Assembly (NCBI GenBank): GCA_964514215.1
Contig: CAZEPW010000061.1
Location: 1-20,798 of the forward strand
Direction of reading: 5' to 3'
Length of the DNA: 20,798 nucleotides
From: CAYQUC01 sp964514215
GTDB lineage: Bacteria > Pseudomonadota > Gammaproteobacteria > UBA6429 > Thiohalophilaceae
Every line of letters starts with the position of its first letter. Positions within the stretch are counted from its first letter, which is position 1. Below the pieces are notes generated by a model. The model saw nothing but the letters and a program-made list of their open reading frames with translations. It was not told where the DNA came from and ran no database searches. Below are positions 6,480 through 16,418 of the stretch, piece by piece. The position numbers and the translations under genes were made by a program.

Positions 6480-8219
6480 ATGTCGATTCGATTTAAAAAT
6501 ATTATTCTGCTTTTCATTTATTTTTTTTCTACTGCTTTATTCGCCGATGTTTCTGTTAGTGTCGACATTCAAGGTGTCAATTCTGAAATTGAAAAAAATA
6601 TCAGATTGTATTTGAGCATTGAGCAACAAAGCAAAATTACTAACATCAGCCCTAGCCGGCTCCACTTATTACACCAAATTGCCACTCAAGAAATTCGCAA
6701 AGCGATACAACCCTATGGTTATTATCAAGCGAGTATCGAATCCAGTTTAACGAATAGCGAAAAAAATAATTGGCTAGCAAGCTATAAAATTAGCCTTGGA
6801 TCACCAATTATTATATCTCAATATGATTTTAAAACGAGCCCTGAGATAGTGCTAGATGATGAATTTACTAAATTACTAAAAAAATTGCAAATACACAAAG
6901 GTGAAATATTTAACCATGTTCGTTATGAAACATTAAAAACTGAATTAGCCTTGCTTGCTGCCGAACGAGGTTATTTTGAAGCCAGATTTAGTAAACATGA
7001 GGTCACTGTCAATCTTGAAAATTTCAGTGCCGAAATTCAATTGCATTTTGTCAGTGGCAAACGTTATCACTTTGGTCATGTTAAATTACAGCAAAATATT
7101 TTAAACCCTGAATTTTTGAAACGTTATATTCCCTTTAAAAAATTAGACCCATACACCTTTAGCAACATGCTCGAATTGCAACAATCCCTAAGTGATAGTG
7201 ATTATTTTCGGACTGTTGAAGTATCACCACTAAAAATAGATTCCACTAAGCTTGAAGTACCCGTAACAGTATTACTAACGCCACAAACTCATAGTCGATA
7301 TAGTGTTGGCGTTGGTTATGGTTCGGATACTCGCGCTCGTGCTAAACTTCGATGGGAAATACCATTATTAAATAGTAGTGGTCATCGTATTTCAGCAGAG
7401 ACGCGTGTTTCAGAACTGGGCTACAATGTTAGCGCACAATATCGAGTGCCGGTGTATAACCCGCGTAGCGATCAAATAATTTATAATACCAGCATCGAAA
7501 ATAGAATAACCGAAACAAGTGAAAATACCGTGCGCACCATTGGTGCTAGCCTTAATCATAATCGTGGTGCTTGGCGTGAGTCGATCGCACTCAATTATCA
7601 ACAAGAAGTATTTTTTATTGCAAGCGCTGAATCTAGAGTGCGTACATTAATACCGAGTATCAGTTGGACTCGAATCTGGGGTGGCGACTTTATTAATATT
7701 TTTGACGGCTTACGTTTAGATTTTAGCGTCCGAGGTGCTAGTGATGATATTTTTTCTGATGCCAACTTTTACCAAGTAACCGGTAGTCTAAAAGGCATCA
7801 ATCCACTGGGTAAATCAAATCGTTTAATTTCTAGAGGAAAACTAGGTGGCACATGGCTTAATGAATTTGAACAACTACCAAAATCGTTACGTTTTTTTTC
7901 TGGCGGCGCAACCAGTGTACGTGGCTATGGTTTTGAAACATTAGCACCTGTTAACGACAGAGGTGAAATTGTTGGTGGTCAATATTTAATGGAGGGCAGC
8001 CTCGAATTAGAACACAGCTTTAACGAAAAATGGGGCGCGGCGATATTTATTGATGCCGGTAGTGCCATTAACGATCTCAATGACAAATTAGCGCGTGGCG
8101 CAGGCATTGGCTTACGTTGGCGTTCCCCCATTGGTCCTGTTCGAATTGATCTCGCCAACGCATTAAGTCGGAACGATCGTCCTTGGCGTTTGCATATTAC
8201 TATTGGTCCTGATTTATGA
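6480..8219 (+). CDS. tamA: Translocation and assembly module outer-membrane protein TamA
   Basis: TamA is the Omp85-superfamily barrel of the TAM complex, which works with TamB in outer-membrane protein insertion and envelope lipid homeostasis. The 579-aa length is close to that of E. coli TamA (577 aa). A signal peptide spans residues 1-22 (ending STALFA). POTRA-type repeats fill about residues 25-265. The barrel begins near YSVGVGYGSDTRARAKLRWE. The Omp85 loop-6 motif is present as VRGYGF (R481), and the C-terminal barrel signature GLRWRSPIGPVRIDLA is clear. The start was chosen because a stop codon lies in frame 15 bases upstream and the signal peptide begins properly here. Its stop overlaps the tamB start by 4 bases (ATGA), indicating translational coupling. 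The weak Shine-Dalgarno and the upstream mini-ORF are odd. Confidence 0.95.
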   Translation: MSIRFKNIILLFIYFFSTALFADVSVSVDIQGVNSEIEKNIRLYLSIEQQSKITNISPSRLHLLHQIATQEIRKAIQPYGYYQASIESSLTNSEKNNWLASYKISLGSPIIISQYDFKTSPEIVLDDEFTKLLKKLQIHKGEIFNHVRYETLKTELALLAAERGYFEARFSKHEVTVNLENFSAEIQLHFVSGKRYHFGHVKLQQNILNPEFLKRYIPFKKLDPYTFSNMLELQQSLSDSDYFRTVEVSPLKIDSTKLEVPVTVLLTPQTHSRYSVGVGYGSDTRARAKLRWEIPLLNSSGHRISAETRVSELGYNVSAQYRVPVYNPRSDQIIYNTSIENRITETSENTVRTIGASLNHNRGAWRESIALNYQQEVFFIASAESRVRTLIPSISWTRIWGGDFINIFDGLRLDFSVRGASDDIFSDANFYQVTGSLKGINPLGKSNRLISRGKLGGTWLNEFEQLPKSLRFFSGGATSVRGYGFETLAPVNDRGEIVGGQYLMEGSLELEHSFNEKWGAAIFIDAGSAINDLNDKLARGAGIGLRWRSPIGPVRIDLANALSRNDRPWRLHITIGPDL

Positions 8220-11200
8220 GCTTTGTTAACCTTAAAAAATATTTAATTATTTTAAGCTTGTTATTATCACCTTTGATAATTTTTTTTATTTGGCTAGCCA
8301 GCACTCAATCTGGTTTACAATTTATAGTAGACCAAACCAAATCATTCAAACCAAAAAATATTACCTATGAAAAAATCACGGGTAGCCTAATTAGCGGCAT
8401 TAACATTGATCAATTACGTTACCACAATAACGACTTAACAGTATCCATTGATAAAATTAGTATTAAATCTAATCTTACCGACTTATTGTTTGCTACACTC
8501 AGTATCAATAAATTGCAAATGAATAACTTAAAAATCACTTTAAACGATAACAACAACAAAAATACCGTAAAACCACGAACACAAATAAGCCTTCCTCAAG
8601 TTTACCTACCATGGCGTATTAACTTAGAATTAATCGAAGTAGATGATTTCATTTTAGTGCAAACAAATAAAACAACAAAACTTAAAAAAATAAACCTAGT
8701 TGCTAATTTTTTTGCTAATAACATTACTATTAAACAACTTGAAGTTGCTTCTGATGACTTTAAAATTAACCTTACCGGTAAAATTAAAACAAATTCCCAC
8801 TATTCTCATGAGCTAAAAGTTAACTGGAGTTTGGCTTCACAAAATTCTGAAACCACGATAAAAAAACATTTTTTTGGTTCAGGGTTTATCGAAGGTGATG
8901 TACAACACAGCGTTATCAAGCAACAGCTTCGTGGTGATATTAATGCTAGATTAAGCCTGACTATCGATGATTTATTAACGACACTGCGCTGGCGTGGCGA
9001 AGTATCACTGGATAACTTTAATAGTACAACATTAACAACAAACTGGCCGGAAATCTCCGGTAAATTGCAGTTTAGTGCAAAAGGCGATTTATCCAGTGCC
9101 AAGCTAACCGGAAAAGCCAAGATTAAACACCCCAAATACGGGCTAGTGGAAAGTCAATTTAATCTAACAGCACTGAATTATAATCACATCCAAATTGATG
9201 CAATCACTTTAAAGATACCTGATAGTAATAGCCTAGTGACTTTACGCGGTGATTGGCATGCATCGAAATCAATTACGGGTGATATTGCTCTGGCGCTGCA
9301 GTGGAAAAATTTACGCTGGCCATTAACAGGCAAAGCCACCGTGCAATCGAATGTTGGTAATGGTTGGCTCAAGGGTAATCTTGAAAACTTTCAAATTGAA
9401 CTAGCAGGTGATCAACCACTACCGTTTGCTCCAAAGTATACGATTATTGCAAAATTACGTGCTAGCGCAACAATTCAAAATATGACCATTAAGTCTTTTG
9501 ATATTTATGAACATAATACAAAAGGTAAAAGCGATAAATCTAGTACAAATATTCATGCCAAAGCTAAATTAACGTGGGTACCAAAACTAACATGGCAAAC
9601 AGAAATTGGTTCAAAAAATATAAACCCTGGACGATTATTTAAAGATTGGCAAGGCAATATATCGGCTTCAATAACAAACCGTGGTAATGTTGAAAATAAT
9701 ATATTAAAAATAAACACCACACTCAATAAATTGTCAGGTAGCTTACGCGGTTATCCTGTCTCGGGTAATGGTGCATTGTATTGGGATGAAAATAAAATAA
9801 ATATTACGGCCTTAAAATTCAATTCAGCTAATTCAAAAATAAAAATTCATGGACAAATCTCATCCAAATTAAACATAAAATGGGATGTCAGTAGTAATAA
9901 TTTAGAGGAGCTCTACCCCAAAACTAAAGGAACTTTATATTCCAGTGGTTACATCTTAGGTAATCAAGATAGCCCACTACTCCATGCGACAATAACGGCT
10001 AAGAATATTCAATTTAAAGATTATAAAGTTAAACATTTTAAATCAAACTTGGGCATTGCACTATTTAATTGGAAAAAAGTGAATATTGACATATCGGCTG
10101 ATGAACTTAGCTATGGTGATTATACTATTTCTAATTTTAATATAACGGGTAATCACTCGCGGATAACAGCAACACTAAACAGTAATTTACTCAAGGCTAA
10201 AACAACTATTATTGGACTGTCCTCAAAAAATTTGTGGCACGGTCATATTTCACAAATTGATATTACTAGCAAAGAATTAAATAATTGGAGTCTTGTTACC
10301 CCGACTAAATTTAGCATAAAAAATAAAGATTTTAATCTAAATAAATTATGTTTAAGCAGTAACAAGTCTCAACTGTGTGCCAATTTACAACACCAATCGA
10401 ACGAATGGGTAAGCAACATTCGCCTAACTAAAATTCCTTTAAATACATTACACTCATGGTTGCCTGAGGATATGAAACTCAATAGTAAGCTAGACGCCAG
10501 TGCAAAAATAAAATTTAAAACTTCTGAGAATTTATCAATAAACTCTCAACTGGCACTTACCGCAGGAACAATCGATTATCCATTATTAGAAGGGAAAATT
10601 GAAAAACAACACTTTCAATCTGCTAGTGCAAGTCTAAAACTAATTAACCAACGATTAAGCGCCACAGCTAATGTCACTATCAGCCCAGAAGATAAATTAC
10701 AGGCGCAATTTAAGCTAGATAATATCAATACGACACAAAATAAATTATCAGCCAAGCTTAAACTCAATATGCACGATCTAAGTATATTTGAAACATTATA
10801 CCCTAACGTACAAGACTTAACGGGTAACTTCGATTTGTCATTGATGGCATCAGGCACTTTAGCGCAGCCTAAAATCACCAGCAATGTTCAAATGCGCAAT
10901 GCTAATTTTAAGCTACCTTATCTGGGTTTACACATTTCCAATATAAATTTTTCGGGCGGTAATAAAAAATCAAATACATTAAATTTTAAGCTAACTGCAC
11001 AGTCAGGCGATGGAAAAGTACTAATTAAAGGCATTACCGAACTTGATTTTAACAACGGCTGGCCAACAACCATGACGCTAACAGGCAGCAACGTTGATGT
11101 CGCTAATATTCCAATCGCACACGTTAAAATATCTCCCAACTTAAAACTGTCACTGCGTCATAAAATTATTAACATAACCGGTGAAATAAAACTACCCTAC

Positions 11201-11998
11201 GCAAAACTGCAACCAACTGATTTTAGCCAAGCAGCACAAGTTTCTTCTGATGTTGTTATTGGTAAGCAATACAAACACGACCAAAAAAAATGGTTGGTGA
11301 CAACAAGAGCAAAATTAATTTTGGGTAAAGACGTTAATTTCAGTGGTTTTGGATTTAATGGTCAACTCGGTGGTGCACTTGAAATTCAAGATGATCCAAA
11401 TCAACCAAGTAAAGCGCTGGGTAAAATTGATGTTATTGGTGGCCAGTATCGCGCTTATGGCCAACAATTGGATATTGAACAAGGGCATTTTTTATTTACA
11501 GGTGGGCCACTGAGCAATCCAGGCTTGGATTTACGTGCTGTGCGTAAAACGGGTGAAATCAGCGCAGGACTAAAAATTCGTGGCAGTTTATATTACCCCA
11601 AGGTAGAAATTTTTTCGATACCGGTTATGTCTCAAACCAACGCACTATCGTATATATTGTTAGGCCGTCCGATTGAAGAAAGTTCAAACGATGAAAGTAA
11701 CATGATGTCCCAAGCAGCGTTATTACTCAGTTTGAGTAGCGGTAATATAATTGCACGCTCCATTGGTAGCAGTTTCGGTTTAGATGAAATGCGCATTGAT
11801 AGTAGTAAGGGGGGCGATCAAGCATCACTGGTTATTGGTCGTTATCTTTCACCCAAATTGTATGTCAGCTATGGCGTTGGTTTGATCGAAAGTGTCAATA
11901 CATTTAAACTTCGCTATCAAATATCTGACCGTTGGCAGCTAATTGGTGAGAATGGCGAACAACAAGGTGCGGATTTTCTCTACACTTTTAACAAATAA
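8216..11998 (+). CDS. tamB: Translocation and assembly module inner-membrane subunit TamB
   Basis: TamB is an AsmA-like bridge protein anchored in the inner membrane that spans the periplasm as a long beta-taco and docks with TamA. The protein has 1260 aa, against 1259 in E. coli. Residues 7-28 form the single N-terminal membrane anchor (YLIILSLLLSPLIIFFIWLA). The bulk is alternating beta strands with repeated 'L.G..' turns. The DUF490 C-terminal domain (about residues 900-1260) includes VIGGQYRAYGQQLDIEQGHFLFTGG, IRGSLYYPKVEIFS, ALSYILLGRP and the terminal GADFLYTF, the part that contacts TamA. The ATG overlaps the tamA stop by 4 bp, so the two proteins are probably made in matched amounts. 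No TamB partner gene beyond tamA is evident. Identification is firm. Confidence 0.96.
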   Translation: MSFVNLKKYLIILSLLLSPLIIFFIWLASTQSGLQFIVDQTKSFKPKNITYEKITGSLISGINIDQLRYHNNDLTVSIDKISIKSNLTDLLFATLSINKLQMNNLKITLNDNNNKNTVKPRTQISLPQVYLPWRINLELIEVDDFILVQTNKTTKLKKINLVANFFANNITIKQLEVASDDFKINLTGKIKTNSHYSHELKVNWSLASQNSETTIKKHFFGSGFIEGDVQHSVIKQQLRGDINARLSLTIDDLLTTLRWRGEVSLDNFNSTTLTTNWPEISGKLQFSAKGDLSSAKLTGKAKIKHPKYGLVESQFNLTALNYNHIQIDAITLKIPDSNSLVTLRGDWHASKSITGDIALALQWKNLRWPLTGKATVQSNVGNGWLKGNLENFQIELAGDQPLPFAPKYTIIAKLRASATIQNMTIKSFDIYEHNTKGKSDKSSTNIHAKAKLTWVPKLTWQTEIGSKNINPGRLFKDWQGNISASITNRGNVENNILKINTTLNKLSGSLRGYPVSGNGALYWDENKINITALKFNSANSKIKIHGQISSKLNIKWDVSSNNLEELYPKTKGTLYSSGYILGNQDSPLLHATITAKNIQFKDYKVKHFKSNLGIALFNWKKVNIDISADELSYGDYTISNFNITGNHSRITATLNSNLLKAKTTIIGLSSKNLWHGHISQIDITSKELNNWSLVTPTKFSIKNKDFNLNKLCLSSNKSQLCANLQHQSNEWVSNIRLTKIPLNTLHSWLPEDMKLNSKLDASAKIKFKTSENLSINSQLALTAGTIDYPLLEGKIEKQHFQSASASLKLINQRLSATANVTISPEDKLQAQFKLDNINTTQNKLSAKLKLNMHDLSIFETLYPNVQDLTGNFDLSLMASGTLAQPKITSNVQMRNANFKLPYLGLHISNINFSGGNKKSNTLNFKLTAQSGDGKVLIKGITELDFNNGWPTTMTLTGSNVDVANIPIAHVKISPNLKLSLRHKIINITGEIKLPYAKLQPTDFSQAAQVSSDVVIGKQYKHDQKKWLVTTRAKLILGKDVNFSGFGFNGQLGGALEIQDDPNQPSKALGKIDVIGGQYRAYGQQLDIEQGHFLFTGGPLSNPGLDLRAVRKTGEISAGLKIRGSLYYPKVEIFSIPVMSQTNALSYILLGRPIEESSNDESNMMSQAALLLSLSSGNIIARSIGSSFGLDEMRIDSSKGGDQASLVIGRYLSPKLYVSYGVGLIESVNTFKLRYQISDRWQLIGENGEQQGADFLYTFNK

Positions 11999-12088
11999 TG
12001 ACTTATTTATTGGTTTAACGTCATTCTTGCAACACCCAATCACAACTAGCCCAATATTTTGTTACGCCAGTTATGATAAGATAAGCTT

Positions 12089-12862
12089 ATGTTTAAAATC
12101 ATTCAGATATTCATTTTATATGTAAGCTTAGTATCGTGCACAACGATTACACATAATGGTCAACGTTATCAAGGTCGTAATGAAATATATCCTGTCATTG
12201 CGAGTGTTTTTTCTGATAATAATATTGAACTTAAAAGTATTGATATTCTAAAAAATGAGTTTAAATCTGGCTTTGTTTATCAATCAAACTTTGGTGCTAA
12301 ACTCAGATATAATATTTTTATAAAATACAGCAATACTTTATTACAAGTTAAATTATCAAATATTCAGCAATACAGTATTAAAAAAAATCAATGGCTTGAT
12401 GAAGATAGATTGTTCTTTTTTGATAAAAATACATTAGTAAATAAAATTTCTGATCAGATTTATAATATATTATCCAACCAAGAACAGTATAATCTCATTA
12501 AAAACCAAATTTATAATGATTTTCAATTTCATTTCTTAGTGCTACGAGATTTACCAAAAACCAAAGCCAATGATTGGATAAAAAAACAGATGCTTGGCCG
12601 GACATATGAATTACAAGTATCCTTAAATAAACTCAAGCCAAATACTAGCGGCATATTAAGAGACAAACAATTTATTGCCGAATTTTCTAATAGTGAACAA
12701 TCCAAGAACAATGATCTTTTTCTTATTAACTACTTTACCAATGATAAATCATTATCAAGCAATAATAATTCGTCAATAACTATAACAGGTAAACTCGTTG
12801 AATCCATCAACATTGAAGATAATTTACTAAACGCTTCAAACATATTTTTAATTGAAAATTAA
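12089..12862 (+). CDS. Predicted lipoprotein of unknown function
   Basis: The 257-aa product starts with a lipoprotein signal: hydrophobic residues 4-15, then LVSC with the lipidated cysteine at 17. This predicts membrane anchoring after cleavage, and position +2 is Thr rather than Asp, which favours the outer membrane. The remainder is an Asn/Lys/Ile-rich mixed alpha/beta protein that I cannot assign to a family. It lies 90 bp after tamB on the same strand, so it may be a third gene of the tam transcript or have its own promoter; a TATGAT sits just upstream at 12072-12077. The ribosome binding site is weak (AAGATAAG). Its coding sequence is more AT-rich than tamB. The 3' end overlaps the convergent barrel gene by 4 bp. 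Confidence 0.7.
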   Translation: MFKIIQIFILYVSLVSCTTITHNGQRYQGRNEIYPVIASVFSDNNIELKSIDILKNEFKSGFVYQSNFGAKLRYNIFIKYSNTLLQVKLSNIQQYSIKKNQWLDEDRLFFFDKNTLVNKISDQIYNILSNQEQYNLIKNQIYNDFQFHFLVLRDLPKTKANDWIKKQMLGRTYELQVSLNKLKPNTSGILRDKQFIAEFSNSEQSKNNDLFLINYFTNDKSLSSNNNSSITITGKLVESINIEDNLLNASNIFLIEN

Positions 12863-13617
12863 AAATACAAAAAACCGTTTAAATATAAACCTGATATTTT
12901 AATTTGAGTTTTAATCTCAGTAGTGTCAACATTGATTTGAAAATCACGATATCCAGCTTCAATTCCAACATATTGCAATGGCTCCAGACGTATATACAAT
13001 AATACATCCACTAATGAGCCTTGCTCTATTTTTAAAAAACTGGCATTAAACCCGACGGTTAATGCTGTTAGAGGTAAATCTGTTTCAACGCCAAGATATA
13101 ACAATGGCACTATTTCACTCAAACCGGTTTGAGCGCTACCGGACAATTCTCCAGTTAGTGCCACTTCACCGCTAAAATCTTTTATGGTAAAACCAATATC
13201 AACTCTTGTGTCTGAATTCTTAACTTTCCAATATAATGCAGCTTCTAAATGATCTAAATTTAATTGAGAATCTACTTTTTCATTAATTGAATAGCTAACA
13301 CCATTAAAGGTAAGTGATTTTATTAATGTATTACTTCCTTTAGCTCGGATATTAGTTTTACCAATTCTAAAATTGGGTATTGCTGAATTTTGTTGTTCAA
13401 TATAAACATAAAAAAAAGATTGAATGTTTTTTCCAACATTTAAATCATTTTTTAGATTAATACTATCTTGTATCGCGCCATTATCAGTAACATAACCACT
13501 GTATTGAGCAGACCAGAGTCCTGCAGTGGTACGAACGCCTAATCTATCTGCTTTGGCTATCGTTGAGATACAGACCAATAAAACATACAAAATTATTTTA
13601 ACTGTGCTATGAAACAT
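12859..13617 (-). CDS. Outer-membrane beta-barrel protein (TIGR04219-like)
   Basis: The 252-aa protein has a signal peptide (about residues 1-23, ending TIAKA). Alternating amphipathic strands follow and end in an aromatic terminus, LYLNGFLYF, typical of BamA-inserted barrels. Segments such as SEIVPLLYLGVETDLPLTALTVGF and YVGIEAGYRDFQI resemble the small proteobacterial outer-membrane proteins of the TIGR04219 type, named from memory. Its role, porin-like or otherwise, is unknown. The ribosome binding site is poor, with AGAAG almost touching the ATG. The gene follows cti on the same strand after a 226-bp gap and is probably a separate unit. It converges on the upstream lipoprotein gene with overlapping stop codons. 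Confidence 0.75.
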   Translation of the reverse strand: MFHSTVKIILYVLLVCISTIAKADRLGVRTTAGLWSAQYSGYVTDNGAIQDSINLKNDLNVGKNIQSFFYVYIEQQNSAIPNFRIGKTNIRAKGSNTLIKSLTFNGVSYSINEKVDSQLNLDHLEAALYWKVKNSDTRVDIGFTIKDFSGEVALTGELSGSAQTGLSEIVPLLYLGVETDLPLTALTVGFNASFLKIEQGSLVDVLLYIRLEPLQYVGIEAGYRDFQINVDTTEIKTQIKISGLYLNGFLYF

Positions 13618-13694
13618 CTTCTAAAGTATATTCTTTAATTATTACTGCAATCTTATTTTTTGGAGAACGGCTGAAATAACTTAGGGGTGATTAA

Positions 13695-13748
13695 AATACC
13701 CGCAGTTTGTTAGGTCTCGAAAAAACGCATCCCAAGCTAGCGGGTATT
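13695..13748. repeat. 9-bp perfect inverted repeat between cti and the barrel gene
   Basis: AATACCCGC (13695-13703) and GCGGGTATT (13740-13748) are perfect complements separated by 36 bases. The site lies about 95 bases downstream of the cti stop. It could form a hairpin at the end of the cti message or act as a protein site. No T-run follows on either strand, so it is not a standard intrinsic terminator. Confidence 0.35.
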
Positions 13749-13843
13749 ATAAATATAGATTAAAGTGATCTATGAACACCAACATCGGTGTGTGATATTA
13801 TAAATGAATACTGTCTTTAATTATGTGACTTTATATACTTATC

Positions 13844-16306
13844 TTATCTATTTTTATAGCGATTTAGATCAAATAAACCTGAATAAATAGGGTTTTCATA
13901 CTGGTGCTTTTTATAAAACCAGTCTGATATTTTCCAAAAATTAGGATTAGTCCGACGTATACCGAATAATATAACAAATTCATTATAGCTTTTTAAATCT
14001 TTTATTTTTTTATAGTGCTTAACAAATTTTGATATATCTTGATATTTAACTTCAAAAAAGAAATTAGGATATGCTCCAACAAAACCTGGAATAATATCTA
14101 ACGAGTCATTTTTTTTAATTCTCATTTCATCATTATCCAGTAATGACATGGTATTTAAATAAAAATTATTTCTAATAATGGTATAAACCAAATCATTTTC
14201 AACCGTACCATCAACCTTTATACGTAAAAACGCTGTATCTGGAAAAACACTGCTAGGTAGTCCTCCTACATCACTAATTTTATGCAATTCATGAACAACC
14301 TTAGCCTCGACCTTGGATTTAGCATTGGTCTCACAATTCTCGCCAACTACTTTACAACGATTAATATAATCATTAAATGAAAAACTGCTGTTATATAAAT
14401 GATGATTGAGTTTTTCATAAAATTCTTTTTTTACATCAATACTATTAAATTTAATTTTGCTCTCATGCGAAAATTTTAATTCTTTTAGAGATTTAATTAA
14501 ATTTTTAGTTTCATCTGTTCCGCGATACCAATATTCATGAATTTTCATTCTTGTTTCTGTTGGTAAAAAAGCTAAAAACTCTAGCTCTGCTTCATAGCGA
14601 ATAAAGTCCATGTATAATCGAGTGGATAATTGATGCCCAACTGTGCCATAAACATTAAAACCTGCCGATAGCAGGTAATGGATACGTTCAAATATCGGGT
14701 AATCAATCACCCAGCCAGTTTTGGGGATTTCACCAATAAAACCTTTTAACACTGTCGCGCTGTCATAATGGCGGTATACGGTGAGAGCGACATTATCATT
14801 AGAATGATCCGCATTCCAAATTTGTTCAATACCAAAACCGTCATTATTTGGCATTTTTTGATTTAAATATTTGGCTTTTTCACGCATATAGTCACGTGCA
14901 GTTTTTTGGTAGGTTTGCCAAATATCAAAAGGATTTAAAGTGTCTTCTTGCTCGGACGGTAAACGCAATTTTTCACTATTTTTTCCTAAAAATACTGAAT
15001 CTTTGCTAAGAAAACTTTTTTCTGGATCCATAAAGACAACCCAAAAATGATCATCAATAACATTGAGTGCAATCGAACCTCGGCAAACAGGCCCTTTTAT
15101 AAAACCACTAACAAAAAATTGTGCTTCATCAAGCATAAACTGATAACGACTTTTTGCGGGTATTGCTGAAAATGTTTTAAATGGATTCGCCGCATTTTTT
15201 ATTTCGTAAGATGGCAAATGTGTCACTGAATAATCATTATTAATAAATAATTGTTGATAACGTTTCATACGCTTATTATTTAATGAATACGGCATGTGTG
15301 TTTTGTCGACAATTACACGATTATAGCGTTTAATTCGATAATAAAATTCATTGGTTCCTGGGTTATCATAGGGTCGAGTGGAGTTTATTATTTTAATTTT
15401 TTGACCAGGTTTCGTTTTTGAACGTACTAGTGTAAAAAAAATTTTACTCGAAACATCATCAAAATATAAGTGCCCAGCAAATAAATGTTCATAAAGGTAG
15501 CGCGACACCAATTTTTGTTTTTTAGATTGTCCATTAAAAAATGTTTCCCATTGAATTATTTGCTCTTTAAGTGCGTTTGATAATTGCTGTCTAGGTTCTA
15601 CTTGTGAACCTTGTTCAAGCCATGTTTCTATGGCTTTAAATTCTTTACGATTTAGCGCCGGCAATGCAAACGGCATCCCCCAATGAGGATTATTTATCGA
15701 AAAGCTTTCATAATCCTCAATATCTGGACAAGTTTGTCTATGAACAAAATATTCATCCTCTAATATTTCTTTACCAATACCATATTCTTCAGAAAGACGA
15801 CCTTTAGAAATAAACTCTTGTTGTCGTTTGGTCGTTAATACTTTATATAATAAGGAATTATCAAGGTTGATTTGTTCATTTTGACGACGCTCGTTAAGAA
15901 TCGGGGTAAACTGTTTAACTCGCCACTGTGCTGTGGTTGAGGCATCAATATCCAAGCGAGTTGGTTCTTGAGAAAAAAAACGCGCGCCATTATACACCGG
16001 TTTGGTTGATGCACCTCGATCAATACCTTCTATCGAGGTAAAATTTATTTGGCACGGTGCATCGTTACAACTATGACAGACTGCACATCGCTGCGTTAGT
16101 ATGGGTTGTACTTCATTGTTAAACGAAATATGATTATTGAGCTGTAATTCATTCTCGCTTAACAGCCGTTCTTTTGGTGATGAAGGGCCATAACGTCCAA
16201 CATAATCTTTGAGCATTATTGAGCAACTGGAAATTAGCAATAGTAGTGATATTGATATTACTGTTTTACTAATACGGGATACTGGAATTAAATTCTGAAC
16301 TGTCAT
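13844..16306 (-). CDS. cti: Fatty acid cis/trans isomerase (heme-containing, periplasmic lipoprotein form)
   Basis: Cti converts cis-unsaturated acyl chains of membrane phospholipids to trans, rapidly rigidifying the membrane under solvent or heat stress; it is a c-type cytochrome. The 820-aa protein has the heme site C74-AVC-H78 in the family context CAVCHSCNDAPCQI. It also has STRPYDNPG...FYYRIKRYNR and the core block FIKGPVCRGSIALNVIDDHFWVVFMDP. A hydrophobic segment ends in LISSC, a lipobox with Cys28, suggesting a lipid anchor in addition to export; Pseudomonas Cti is a soluble periplasmic protein. A modest GAGTTGAG precedes the ATG. A pentaheme cytochrome gene sits 112 bp upstream on the same strand, possibly the same transcript. 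Family assignment is firm; lipidation is inference. Confidence 0.93.
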   Translation of the reverse strand: MTVQNLIPVSRISKTVISISLLLLISSCSIMLKDYVGRYGPSSPKERLLSENELQLNNHISFNNEVQPILTQRCAVCHSCNDAPCQINFTSIEGIDRGASTKPVYNGARFFSQEPTRLDIDASTTAQWRVKQFTPILNERRQNEQINLDNSLLYKVLTTKRQQEFISKGRLSEEYGIGKEILEDEYFVHRQTCPDIEDYESFSINNPHWGMPFALPALNRKEFKAIETWLEQGSQVEPRQQLSNALKEQIIQWETFFNGQSKKQKLVSRYLYEHLFAGHLYFDDVSSKIFFTLVRSKTKPGQKIKIINSTRPYDNPGTNEFYYRIKRYNRVIVDKTHMPYSLNNKRMKRYQQLFINNDYSVTHLPSYEIKNAANPFKTFSAIPAKSRYQFMLDEAQFFVSGFIKGPVCRGSIALNVIDDHFWVVFMDPEKSFLSKDSVFLGKNSEKLRLPSEQEDTLNPFDIWQTYQKTARDYMREKAKYLNQKMPNNDGFGIEQIWNADHSNDNVALTVYRHYDSATVLKGFIGEIPKTGWVIDYPIFERIHYLLSAGFNVYGTVGHQLSTRLYMDFIRYEAELEFLAFLPTETRMKIHEYWYRGTDETKNLIKSLKELKFSHESKIKFNSIDVKKEFYEKLNHHLYNSSFSFNDYINRCKVVGENCETNAKSKVEAKVVHELHKISDVGGLPSSVFPDTAFLRIKVDGTVENDLVYTIIRNNFYLNTMSLLDNDEMRIKKNDSLDIIPGFVGAYPNFFFEVKYQDISKFVKHYKKIKDLKSYNEFVILFGIRRTNPNFWKISDWFYKKHQYENPIYSGLFDLNRYKNR

Positions 16307-16418
16307 TGCTCAACTCGTCGATAATAATTTTTTTATAATAGTGAATAAATCATATTCTATATAGTATTAAATATCTATCGCTAATCAATTCAAAATTTAA
16401 TCCAGTATCACTTCATGC

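Noticed and set aside
11997..12025. Terminator after tamB (AATGAC/GTCATT)
   Set aside because: Only a 6-bp stem with a 17-base loop and no T-run.
13695..13748. Integron attC-like site
   Set aside because: A GTTAGGT is present in the spacer, but the partner RYYYAAC core and the expected paired inner boxes are missing, and no cassette or integrase is seen.
15835..16023. Minus-strand 62-aa ORF within cti
   Set aside because: Out-of-frame shadow inside the conserved N-terminal part of cti.
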